A stretch of DNA of 20,303 nucleotides, taken from NCBI GenBank assembly GCA_041652935.1, contig JBAZGH010000016.1:1-20303 (forward strand). The letters are read 5' to 3'. The stretch comes from JBAZGH01 sp041652935 (GTDB lineage Bacteria > Patescibacteriota > Patescibacteriia > Patescibacteriales > XYC2-FULL-47-12). Positions 12,591 through 18,839 of the stretch are shown one piece after another; positions within the stretch are counted from its first letter, which is position 1, and each line of letters opens with the position of its first letter. The notes beneath the pieces were generated by a model. The model was given only the letters and a program-made list of their open reading frames with translations, was not told the DNA's origin and made no database searches. Position numbers and translations under genes: made by a program.

Positions 12591-13517
12591 ATGACCCAAA
12601 ACAACACCGCCAAATTTACGTTTCTTTATTTATTGTCGCTGATAGCGCTGGGATTTTTTGCGGTTTCCATAGGCAATATTTTATTCCAGCTTATCAATAA
12701 AAATATCGCCGATATCGTGGAGTCCTACAATATGCTCTACAATATCCAGGCCTTGCGCTTTGCTATTTCGGCCATTGTCGTAGCCGCGCCTATTTATTTT
12801 GTGGCTGTCTGGCAAATTAACAAGAATTTAGCCAAGGGATTATTAAATAAAGATTCCGGAATCCGCAAGTGGCTGACTTATTTAATTATTTTGATTTCCG
12901 CCGTGGCTATTACCGGCGATTTAATAGCGGTAATCAATAGTTTTTTGAACGGCGAATTAACCGCTAAATTCGCCTTAAAGACCTTAACAATCCTAGTAAT
13001 TGCCGGAATTGTTTTTTCTTATTATTTTTATGACATGAAGCGGGAGAAAACAGCCGAGGACAAAATAATTAAATATTATTTTTATATCACTTTGGTTTTA
13101 ACTGTCATCATTTTTATTTCCGGATTATTATTTGTTGAATCGCCGACAGAAGCGCGCTTAAAACGGCTTGACGGGGAAGTGATAAATAGTTTAAGCAATA
13201 TTGAAAACGCCATTCAGATTTACTACGCCAGTGAAGACGCTTTGCCGGAAAATTTGTCTATGTTGGTTGAGGGAGTTGATTATATCCAGGCAGAAGACAT
13301 AAATAACGCGGTTACCGGGAAAGAATTTGAATATAAGATAACCGGCAAGCAGGATTACGAAATTTGCACCGACTTTATGCGGTCCAATAAGAACGATAAA
13401 GACAGCAGTTCCATGTATGATTATTTGAACGACAGCTGGAGGCATGAGGCCGGGTATGACTGTGTTAAGAAAAAGATTAACAGCGAATTGGTAAAGCCAT
13501 TGCCGGTAATGCGGTAA
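12591..13517 (+). CDS. Multi-pass membrane protein (DUF5671-like) with pseudopilin-like C-terminal domain
   Basis: Residues 1-185 hold five hydrophobic segments (about 9-35, 53-75, 88-112, 128-148 and 162-184) and resemble DUF5671, a membrane family frequent in this bacterial group. The soluble C-terminus (about 190-308) has features of type II pseudopilins/GspG-like heads: EARLKRLDGEVINSLSNIENAIQIYYASEDALPENLSMLVEG, then NAVTGKEFEYKITGKQDYEICTDF, and a Cys pair. The role is unknown; an envelope location is likely. It has its own promoter and terminator, so it is a single-gene unit. Assignment of the two halves is from pattern memory and should be treated as moderate. Confidence 0.7.
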   Translation: MTQNNTAKFTFLYLLSLIALGFFAVSIGNILFQLINKNIADIVESYNMLYNIQALRFAISAIVVAAPIYFVAVWQINKNLAKGLLNKDSGIRKWLTYLIILISAVAITGDLIAVINSFLNGELTAKFALKTLTILVIAGIVFSYYFYDMKREKTAEDKIIKYYFYITLVLTVIIFISGLLFVESPTEARLKRLDGEVINSLSNIENAIQIYYASEDALPENLSMLVEGVDYIQAEDINNAVTGKEFEYKITGKQDYEICTDFMRSNKNDKDSSSMYDYLNDSWRHEAGYDCVKKKINSELVKPLPVMR

Positions 13518-13536
13518 AAAAACAATAAAATAAAAA

Positions 13537-13571
13537 ACAGGGGCTAATTGCGACTAGCTCCTGTTTTTTTT
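13537..13571 (+). terminator. Intrinsic terminator after the membrane protein
   Basis: ACAGGGGCTA (13537-13546) pairs with TAGCTCCTGT (13555-13564), one G-T pair, followed by seven more T. Confidence 0.85.
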
Positions 13572-13585
13572 ATATTAAATTTATT

Positions 13586-13625
13586 ATTAAAAAGTGAAAA
13601 GGGGACAGATGTTTCTTCTGCCCCC
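13586..13625 (-). terminator. Minus-strand terminator of the inverted unit
   Basis: Read on the minus strand: GGGGGCAGA, loop AGAAACA, TCTGTCCCC, then TTTTCACTTTTT. It lies about 170 bases downstream of the minus-strand gene. Between the gene and the terminator (13626-13796) no convincing ORF was seen apart from a 19-codon ORF overlapping the stop (ATGA). Confidence 0.6.
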
Positions 13626-13796
13626 TCAGGTATTGCTGCGCACTTACCATAAATGCGAACATTTGGCCGCTTCAAATACCGTCGTTTGTCCTCAAAACGA
13701 TCAGTTTTTTAGACGGTTTGACAAATTGGGCCGCTACACCTCAGAATAGATGCTTACGCATCAAAGGGGTGGAGCGGCAAAGAAGGTGGGAAAAAT

Positions 13797-14195
13797 TCAT
13801 ACGCAAGAGGACGGAGGGCCGGTATAACCGGCCGAGGAAGTCGTCTCGATCATTACCATCGTTTGAGCCGCAACCTTCGTCTCTTTGGCATTGGCTACGG
13901 TGGGACTACTGGGGCGGCTGGCGACAATTACGGTGACAGCACTCTTTGACAGACCGACGGTTGTTTTTTGGTCGGCAGTGACGGTATCCGCTTGACCCGT
14001 ATTGCAAAAGACCACATCCGTGCGTGAGCCCTCAGGTGCTGTTCCGGTGGCCGGGGCATCCGCGCGGGTATACGCCGCTGTTTCCGTCATCGTCATCGCC
14101 GGCGTGATCATCGTCTGGACCACATCCGACGTCGTGCTTGTTGTGCTCATCATGAACATACAGATTACCGCGAATACAGCGAGAAGTCGTTTCAT
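13797..14195 (-). CDS. Small exported Thr/Ser-rich protein, 132 aa, unknown
   Basis: Starts MKRLLAVFAVICMFMMS, a typical signal peptide (basic start, hydrophobic core), followed by a Thr/Ser/Ala-rich mature part (STTSTTSDVV, TMTETAAYTRADAPATG) with many short beta-like stretches and two cysteines that could form a disulfide. The start is decided by AAGGAG six bases before ATG; an in-frame ATG 18 bases upstream has no SD. It is the only convincing minus-strand gene in the window. G+C and codon use are higher than in the neighbours, which suggests recent acquisition. No family recognised; probably secreted or surface-exposed. Confidence 0.55.
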   Translation of the reverse strand: MKRLLAVFAVICMFMMSTTSTTSDVVQTMITPAMTMTETAAYTRADAPATGTAPEGSRTDVVFCNTGQADTVTADQKTTVGLSKSAVTVIVASRPSSPTVANAKETKVAAQTMVMIETTSSAGYTGPPSSCV

Positions 14196-14217
14196 CGTGT
14201 TCTCCTTGTTCAAACAA

Positions 14218-14400
14218 CTCCCGCACTTAGTTGTTTTTTGGAGTAGTGCGAGAGACCCGAGGTTTAATTTTAGGGCGGAAGTGGCAATGATATCGGACTT
14301 GCACCAATGGAGGGATGAAGTTGGGAGGGGGCGCTGGCGAACGGTGCAGGAGACCAGCGCCCCGTTTGCTAGACTTCACATTTTTGGCGCCAGAAGTCTA
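14218..14400 (-). other. Three strong hairpins in the leader of the exported-protein gene
   Basis: TAGACTTC/GAAGTCTA (14370-14377 and 14393-14400), GGGGCGCTGG/CCAGCGCCCC (14327-14336 and 14354-14363) and CTCCCGCACT/AGTGCGAGAG (14218-14227 and 14245-14254, one G-T). The last ends 23 bases before the start codon at 14195. No T-tract follows any of them on the minus strand. No ORF of note lies here on the minus strand. Confidence 0.6.
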
Positions 14401-14436
14401 TTGGCGCCATTGTATAGCTCGAAGTTTTGTCATCAT
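14398..14436 (-). CDS. Mini-ORF, 12 aa, with SD
   Basis: AAGGAG four bases before ATGATG; the peptide is MMTKLRAIQWRQ. It ends at the foot of the first leader hairpin. It may be a leader peptide or a chance ORF. Confidence 0.25.
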   Translation of the reverse strand: MMTKLRAIQWRQ

Positions 14437-14445
14437 TTTCTCCTT

Positions 14446-14501
14446 GAGCTGTGCAAGATCAATACTACAGCTCGTTGCTGTGTAAGATCAAGCTACAGCT
14501 C
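14446..14501. repeat. Tandem 28-base units, each able to form a hairpin
   Basis: Units 14446-14473 and 14474-14501 share CTGTG-AAGATCAA and CTACAGCTC with one shifted base. In the first unit, GAGCTGT pairs with ACAGCTC (7 bp). On the minus strand the array is just upstream of the 12-aa mini-ORF. Confidence 0.65.
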
Positions 14502-14534
14502 ATTTTGGATGAGAATGAAGTTCGGCACGCCTGT

Positions 14535-14597
14535 TCAGATGGAGGTCATCACCGTTTTGACGATCTGCTGGACGGTCTGCTGATGGGAAGTTTTCAT
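14535..14597 (-). CDS. Mini-ORF, 20 aa, with SD
   Basis: GGAG lies eight bases before ATG; the peptide MKTSHQQTVQQIVKTVMTSI could form an amphipathic helix. An overlapping 48-codon ORF in another frame (14500-14646, starting MFVPEIRINV) is an alternative, but its nearest SD is 12 bases away. No family recognised. Confidence 0.3.
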   Translation of the reverse strand: MKTSHQQTVQQIVKTVMTSI

Positions 14598-14636
14598 GAT
14601 TTTTTCTCCATATTGCGACATTGATACGTATTTCTG

Positions 14637-14656
14637 GTACAAACATTTGTTTGTAC
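14637..14656. promoter_or_regulatory. 20-base palindrome in the minus-strand leader
   Basis: GTACAAACA-TT-TGTTTGTAC: perfect 9-base arms. It lies downstream of the minus-strand promoter and may be a regulator-binding site or an RNA hairpin. Confidence 0.45.
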
Positions 14657-14681
14657 GGCTCCTTACCTCGTTGTGAATTTT

Positions 14682-14706
14682 CTATTTCATCATAGGCGCC
14701 TCCTTT
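14682..14706 (-). other. Perfect SD in front of a three-codon minigene (Met-Met-Lys-stop)
   Basis: On the minus strand AAAGGAGG (14706-14699) is followed, after five bases, by ATG ATG AAA TAG (14693-14682). It is the best SD in the window and leads into a stop after three codons. Confidence 0.4.
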
Positions 14707-14749
14707 CGTGGCGTCTGGGGATGGGTATTAAAAGAACAAATTTTAATTT

Positions 14750-14778
14750 ATTTTAACATCTAAAATCAAAAAAATCAA
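14750..14778 (-). promoter_or_regulatory. Promoter of the minus-strand unit
   Basis: On the minus strand TTGATT (14778-14773), a 17-base spacer and TAAAAT (14755-14750). It diverges from the ybaK-like promoter 25 bases away. Confidence 0.5.
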
Positions 14779-14803
14779 GCCAAAGTGGGGGAAAAGTATT
14801 ATT

Positions 14804-14832
14804 TTGCCTGAAAAGGAGAAATACAGTATAAT
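14804..14832 (+). promoter_or_regulatory. Promoter of the ybaK-like gene
   Basis: TTGCCT (14804-14809), a 17-base spacer and perfect TATAAT (14827-14832). Predicted start about 14839, just before the inverted repeat at 14843. Confidence 0.6.
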
Positions 14833-14842
14833 AATAATATCA

Positions 14843-14922
14843 CTACAAATCACAAATTTTTTACAAATATACAAATAATAAATATAAAATTTGTATATTT
14901 GTGTTTGATTTGTAATTTGTAG
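14843..14922. repeat. Inverted repeat in the 5' UTR of the ybaK-like gene
   Basis: Arms of 34 bases (14843-14876 and 14889-14922) are complementary at all but about five or six positions; the inner 14 bp (ACAAATATACAAAT) are perfect. The word ACAAAT occurs several times in each arm. Loop is 12 bases. Confidence 0.85.
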
Positions 14923-14948
14923 TAAATTTATTAATTTAATATAACTAT

Positions 14949-15512
14949 ATGCCTGAAAATAAGAAGAAATTACCTCAAAAAGTAGTTGATTATTTAATGA
15001 AAGCCGGGGTGCCCCATAATATTATTGAGCACAAGACCGTCTATACCGCCTATGACGCGGCCATGACCATGGGGAAAAAATTGGAAGAAATAGCCAAATC
15101 CCTCGTGGTAAAGGCGGACAAGGATTATTATATGGTGCTTCTGCCGGCGAACAAGAATCTGGACCTGGATAAAGTAAAGAAGAATATCGGAAAGTTAAGG
15201 CAGAAAGACGTAAAAGTTATTAAAATTCCCGGAGAAAAAATTATGAAAGAGGCCTTAAAGTTAAAAGATGATACGGTCAGCGCTTTCGGCCAACTGCATA
15301 AACTGCCGGTGATAATGGACAAAGCGCTGTCAAAAGCAAAAAAAGCGATTTTTTCCTCCGGCGGAGTAAACCATTCCATAGAGATGAAAATTAAAGATTT
15401 TTTGAATTTAGAGAAGGCGAGCGAAGGCAGTTTCAGTGTGGTGAAGAAGATAAAAAAGACGAAAAAGCCGGTTAAGAAAGTTGTTAAGAAAAAGAAAAGT
15501 GTAAAAAAGTAA
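14949..15512 (+). CDS. YbaK/ProX-type aminoacyl-tRNA deacylase with Lys-rich tail
   Basis: The fold (residues about 10-155) matches YbaK/YeaK/ProX-domain editing proteins, which hydrolyse mischarged aminoacyl-tRNAs in trans. Indicators are the VVDYLMKAGVPHNIIEH start, AKSLVVKADKDYYMVLLPANKNLDL with the conserved Lys of KSLVVK, FGQLHKLPVIMDKAL and IFSSGGVNHSIEMKIKDFL (SxGG and the final strand-helix). The C-terminal 25 residues are almost only Lys, Val and Thr (KKTKKPVKKVVKKKK), a tail not usual in the family that may bind RNA. Which misacylated tRNA it clears cannot be read from sequence. Expressed from a promoter divergent to the minus-strand unit; scpA follows. Confidence 0.85.
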   Translation: MPENKKKLPQKVVDYLMKAGVPHNIIEHKTVYTAYDAAMTMGKKLEEIAKSLVVKADKDYYMVLLPANKNLDLDKVKKNIGKLRQKDVKVIKIPGEKIMKEALKLKDDTVSAFGQLHKLPVIMDKALSKAKKAIFSSGGVNHSIEMKIKDFLNLEKASEGSFSVVKKIKKTKKPVKKVVKKKKSVKK

Positions 15513-15598
15513 TCTGTAATCAGTAACTCGTAATCAGTGGTGCTCACCCAAAAGGCGAGCGATACTAGTTACGGATTACGAGTTGCTGATTACTGATT
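15511..15598. repeat. Inverted repeat filling the ybaK-scpA gap
   Basis: Arms of 28 bases (15511-15538 and 15571-15598) are complementary at 25 positions. The left arm starts inside the ybaK-like stop codon and the right arm ends three bases before the scpA ATG, so the whole spacer is one hairpin. No promoter is seen in the loop. Confidence 0.85.
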
Positions 15599-15601
15599 TT
15601 T

Positions 15602-16303
15602 ATGAACATAAACACAGAACAATTCAACGGTCCGCTCGATCTGCTGGTGCAGATGATTGATGATGATAAATTAGATATTAATGATGTTAGCTTGGGAAAG
15701 ATAGCCGACCAATTTGTTAATTATATAAAAAACAACCCCGACATAAATCCGGAAGAAGTAGCGGATTTTTTAGCGGTGGCGGCAAAATTATTATTAATAA
15801 AATCAAAAACGCTGTTGCCTTATTTAATAAGGGAAGAAGAGGAGGAAGAAATTAAAGATTTTGCCAATCAATTGAAGATTTATAAAGATTTTCTTGAGGC
15901 CTCAAAGAAGATTGAGGAAATTTTAGAAGAGAGAAAGTTTATGTACGCGCGGGAATTCAATAAAAAAATGCTGACCGAAAATGTTGTTTTTTATCCCCCC
16001 AAAAATGTAAATAAAACAATATTACGCGCCGCTTTCAAAGAAATTATCGGGCGTTTAAAGATTGAAGAGAAAATAGAGGAAAATAATCTGGAAAAGGCCG
16101 TAAGCATTGAAGACAAAATGTTAAAAATACAAAATTTGCTAAAAAAGATAAATAGTTTAAGCTTTAACAGTTTGCTGGAGGAGCAGATTACTAAAATTGA
16201 TATTATAGTCAGTTTTTTAGCTATGCTGGAATTGATGAAACAAAGGAGTGTAATAGTAGAACAGGGAGAATTGTTTGAAAGTATTCAGATAATAAAGGTA
16301 TAA
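15602..16303 (+). CDS. scpA: Segregation and condensation protein A
   Basis: The kleisin subunit of the bacterial SMC-ScpAB condensin complex, bridging the SMC heads. Recognised by the N-terminal FNGPLDLLVQMIDDDKLDINDVSLGKIADQFVNYI, then EEVADFLAVAAKLLLIKSKTLLPY, a highly charged middle, and the C-terminal winged-helix part ending VVSFLAMLELMKQRSVIVEQGELFESIQI. Length 233 is within the family range. scpB follows after a 163-base inverted-repeat element, so the usual scpA-scpB order is kept but interrupted. Confidence 0.95.
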   Translation: MNINTEQFNGPLDLLVQMIDDDKLDINDVSLGKIADQFVNYIKNNPDINPEEVADFLAVAAKLLLIKSKTLLPYLIREEEEEEIKDFANQLKIYKDFLEASKKIEEILEERKFMYAREFNKKMLTENVVFYPPKNVNKTILRAAFKEIIGRLKIEEKIEENNLEKAVSIEDKMLKIQNLLKKINSLSFNSLLEEQITKIDIIVSFLAMLELMKQRSVIVEQGELFESIQIIKV

Positions 16304-16466
16304 TTATTCCAAATCAAATCTAAATGCAAAATGAAAAAAAAATTAAAATACGATTTAGAAGAAAGAACCAGTGAGTTTAATAAAAAAATAATTTAATATT
16401 TAAGCATTTTAAATTGATTTGGGCAATTTGGAATACTTTGAAATAATTTGGAATAATTTTAAAATT
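16304..16466. repeat. Inverted-repeat element between scpA and scpB, carrying a gene remnant
   Basis: The left side (from 16304, ATTCCAAATCAAATCTAAATGC) and right side (about 16403-16466, containing GATTTGGGCAATTTGGAAT and a second GGAATAATTTT) are imperfect complements with tandem AATTTGGAATA words. Between them lies the truncated four-helix-bundle ORF. It ends exactly at the scpB start codon. Confidence 0.65.
16331..16396 (+). pseudogene. N-terminal remnant of a four-helix-bundle (23S-IVS-type) protein
   Basis: The 21-codon ORF contains KYDLEERTSEF followed by NKKII and a stop. This matches, from memory, the start of the small four-helix-bundle family (TIGR02436, related to proteins encoded in 23S rRNA intervening sequences), whose members are about 110-125 residues and often begin with YDLEERT. 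Everything after the first helix is missing. It sits within an inverted repeat between scpA and scpB. Either a deletion relic or a short peptide; relic is favoured. Confidence 0.6.
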
Positions 16467-17015
16467 ATGTTAGAGCTAAAAAAACAAATAGAATCATTAT
16501 TATTCATATCAGGCAAGCCGTTAGCGCCGAAAAAAATCGCCGAATTAATTGGTGATAAAGTTAACGTTAAAGATATAAACAAAGCGATTGATGAATTAAT
16601 AAAAGATTATGACGAGCGCGCCGGAGGCATAAAAATTATCAAAAGCGCCAGCCAAATACAAATGGCGACTAGCGGTGAAAATACAGAAGTTATTAGAAAT
16701 TTTATTAAAGACGAAACAACGGGGGAACTAACAAAGCCGTCTATTGAAACGCTCACTATTATCGCTTACCGCGGACCGATAGCAAAATATGAACTGGAGA
16801 GAATTAGGGGGATAAATTGCTCGTTGATTTTACGCAATTTAATATTGCGCGGCCTGGCAGAAGAAAAAAAAGACAACAAAAAGCGAGAAATATATTATTC
16901 AGTTACTTTAGATTTTTTAAAATATTTAGGCGTTTCCCGGGTTGAAGATTTGCCGGATTATGATAGATTAAGCAAGAATAAAGATATTGATAAATTTTTA
17001 GCAGGAGAGATATAA
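16467..17015 (+). CDS. scpB: Segregation and condensation protein B
   Basis: ScpB dimers bind ScpA and regulate the SMC ATPase. The protein has two winged-helix domains: MLELKKQIESLLFISGKPLAPKKIAELI at the N-terminus, then GGIKIIKSASQIQMATS and the second domain ETLTIIAYRGPIAKYELERIRGINCSLILRNLILRGLAEE. The start at the ATG 16467 (182 residues) is chosen; the frame runs upstream to a TTG at 16419, but that part encodes repeat sequence (GNLEYFEIIWNN) and not protein. No SD. Confidence 0.93.
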   Translation: MLELKKQIESLLFISGKPLAPKKIAELIGDKVNVKDINKAIDELIKDYDERAGGIKIIKSASQIQMATSGENTEVIRNFIKDETTGELTKPSIETLTIIAYRGPIAKYELERIRGINCSLILRNLILRGLAEEKKDNKKREIYYSVTLDFLKYLGVSRVEDLPDYDRLSKNKDIDKFLAGEI

Positions 17016-17093
17016 TCAATTAACAATTATAAATTACGAATTATCAATTAAAAATAAAAGTTTAGATTTAGAAATTATTTAAAAATTCTAGCC

Positions 17094-18107
17094 ATGGTTA
17101 TTATAAGCACCGTTATAGCAATAATTATTTTAACAGTTACGCAAACCAACCCGATATTATTTGTGCGGGATAATTTTTTTATCGGCAAATCGCAAGCCGG
17201 GGTCCTAGGAGTAAGCGAGGAGAATGAAATTAATAAAATTCAAGAAGGAGTAACAATAACCTCAAATCAGATAGTAGAAGATGAGGAATTATCCAACAAC
17301 GGTCTTCCCGAGGCCGGCTTTAGGGATGCCAGGCCGATAAAGAAATTCAATACGGCTGAAGAACCGGATATTACCGCCCGTTCAGCGGTTGCCATTGATG
17401 TTAAAACAAAAAAAGTTTTATTTGATAAAAATGCCACGGAAATTTCTTCAATAGCCAGCATTACAAAATTAATGACCGCCATGGTAGCGCTCGGCCAAAA
17501 TCCTGATTTTAATAAACAATACATCGTAAAAGACACAGACCGAAGAGATGGGGGCAGGATTTTTGTTTTTCAGGGGGACATAGTAACAACTGAAGATTTG
17601 TTTAATATTAGTCTAGTTGGTTCGGCTAACACCGCCACTATTGCTTTAGTACATTCAATAGGAATGACCGAGCAAGAGTTCGTCGTAAAAATGAATGAAA
17701 AAGCGAGAGAACTCGGCCTGGAAAAAACAAATTTTGCGGACCCGGTCGGATTAAGCGCGAATAATAAATCAACCGCCTTTGAAATAGCCGAAATTCTAGA
17801 CGCGGCGCTGGCAAATGATAAAATAAGGGAAACAGTATTGCAGAAAAACTATGTTTTACAAACGGGCCAGGGCAAGCAGCGCCTTATCGAAACTACTGAT
17901 AATTTATTAAGCGAAAAAAATGATTATAAAATTTTAGGCGGGAAAACCGGCTATTTGGGCAGCGCCGGATTTTGTTTTACCGGCAAGTTTTCCCATAACG
18001 ACCATGAAATAATTACAGTAGTCTTGGGAAGCGACGGAGTTGATTTGCGTTTTTCCGATACAGATAAATTAGTAAGCTGGGTTTATGATAATTATATTTG
18101 GCCATAA
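17094..18107 (+). CDS. D-alanyl-D-alanine carboxypeptidase (S11 family)
   Basis: A penicillin-binding-type serine peptidase that trims the terminal D-Ala of peptidoglycan stem peptides outside the membrane. Residues 1-16 form a hydrophobic signal anchor. The catalytic set is complete: SITK with S122 and K125, SAN at 177-179, and KTG at 284-286. The segment 30-95 between anchor and domain is acidic and probably a flexible linker. The catalytic domain (about 95-337) lacks the C-terminal beta domain and amphipathic helix of PBP5, so the N-terminal anchor likely holds it in the membrane. It follows scpB after a short A+T-rich gap containing a single arm-like repeat (17015-17050). Implies the cell keeps peptidoglycan. 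Confidence 0.92.
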   Translation: MVIISTVIAIIILTVTQTNPILFVRDNFFIGKSQAGVLGVSEENEINKIQEGVTITSNQIVEDEELSNNGLPEAGFRDARPIKKFNTAEEPDITARSAVAIDVKTKKVLFDKNATEISSIASITKLMTAMVALGQNPDFNKQYIVKDTDRRDGGRIFVFQGDIVTTEDLFNISLVGSANTATIALVHSIGMTEQEFVVKMNEKARELGLEKTNFADPVGLSANNKSTAFEIAEILDAALANDKIRETVLQKNYVLQTGQGKQRLIETTDNLLSEKNDYKILGGKTGYLGSAGFCFTGKFSHNDHEIITVVLGSDGVDLRFSDTDKLVSWVYDNYIWP

Positions 18108-18178
18108 ACTAGTTAATTAGGAACTTAGTTGATTGGTTAATTAGTCGCGTTTTGAACTAAGTGCCTAATTAACTAAGT
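18107..18178. repeat. Inverted repeat upstream of the small-multidrug-export gene
   Basis: Arms of 24 bases (18107-18130 and 18155-18178) are complementary at 21 positions; the left arm begins at the last base of the preceding stop codon. The right arm overlaps the -35 region. Confidence 0.85.
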
Positions 18179-18197
18179 AACTATGTAATTATATAAT
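18169..18197 (+). promoter_or_regulatory. Promoter of the small-multidrug-export gene
   Basis: TTAACT (18169-18174), a 17-base spacer and perfect TATAAT (18192-18197). Start about 18204, giving a short leader to 18218. Confidence 0.55.
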
Positions 18198-18217
18198 AGT
18201 ATAGCCATACAAATAAT

Positions 18218-18703
18218 ATGAACTATTTTGATTTATTTAACAGTATCCCTCCGCAGTTGGCGACTATGCTAATCGCCATGACGCCGATAGGAGAAAACAG
18301 GGCGTCAGTGCCGATTGCTTTAACCGTTTATAATATGCCGGTTTGGCAGGCGCTTTTTTGGTCGATTTTAGGCAGTATTATAGCGGCGGCTATCATTATT
18401 TTTTTTCTAGATAAAGCGCGTAAATTAGTGGTTAAAAATTTAAATTGCGCTGATAAATTTTTTACTTGGCTTGATACCAGAACCGAGCAGAAATTCATTA
18501 AAAAATATGAAAAATGGGGGGAAATAGCCCTTATTTTATTCGTGGCAATACCCCTGCCGGTAACAGGAGCTTGGACCGGAAGCTTAGCGGCGGTATTGTT
18601 CGGGATTAAGCCGTTGCGCGCATTGCTTTTTATCAGCATCGGCGTTATACTTTCAGCAAGTATTGTGGCTTTAATGACTCTAGGAGTGATTAATTTAATA
18701 TAA
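18218..18703 (+). CDS. Putative small multidrug export family membrane protein (PF06695-like)
   Basis: A 161-residue inner-membrane protein with four to five hydrophobic segments. The family signature is visible as TPIGENRASVPIAL near residues 22-35 (equivalent to the usual ELRGAIPLG) and FVAIPLPVTGAWTGSLAAVLFGI in the second half. The two motifs form re-entrant-like repeats. Despite the family name, a drug-export role is not well established. It is a single gene with its own promoter. A long basic cytoplasmic loop (about 67-105) is rich in Lys. Confidence 0.8.
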   Translation: MNYFDLFNSIPPQLATMLIAMTPIGENRASVPIALTVYNMPVWQALFWSILGSIIAAAIIIFFLDKARKLVVKNLNCADKFFTWLDTRTEQKFIKKYEKWGEIALILFVAIPLPVTGAWTGSLAAVLFGIKPLRALLFISIGVILSASIVALMTLGVINLI

Positions 18704-18707
18704 AATT

Positions 18708-18827
18708 CTACCAATTACTAATAAATACTAATATACTAATACCTATTTAAATATATAATAAAATATCAATATTTATTCTGCTTTAAAAAGTATTATTGGT
18801 ATATTGGTAAAGATTAGTAATTAGTAG
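18708..18827. repeat. Inverted repeat upstream of tpiA
   Basis: Arms of 29 bases (18708-18736 and 18799-18827) are complementary at 24 positions. The arms contain repeated ACTAATA words; the right arm shares ATTAGTAATTAGTAGG with the adk element. The loop is A+T-rich (TATAATAAAA) and may contain a promoter. Confidence 0.75.
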
Positions 18828-18839
18828 GAAATAAATAAT

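Noticed and set aside
13626..13796. 19-codon minus-strand ORF overlapping the exported-protein stop (ATGA)
   Set aside because: Too short, no SD and no recognisable feature; the stretch otherwise shows only a small GATGC/GCATC hairpin.
13718..13936. 72-codon + strand ORF
   Set aside because: Overlaps the end of the minus-strand exported-protein gene, no SD, Arg/Trp-rich shadow composition.
14002..14583. 193-codon + strand ORF across the minus-strand unit
   Set aside because: It lies antisense to a gene with a signal peptide and good SD, has no SD of its own and crosses several hairpins; its composition looks like a shadow frame.
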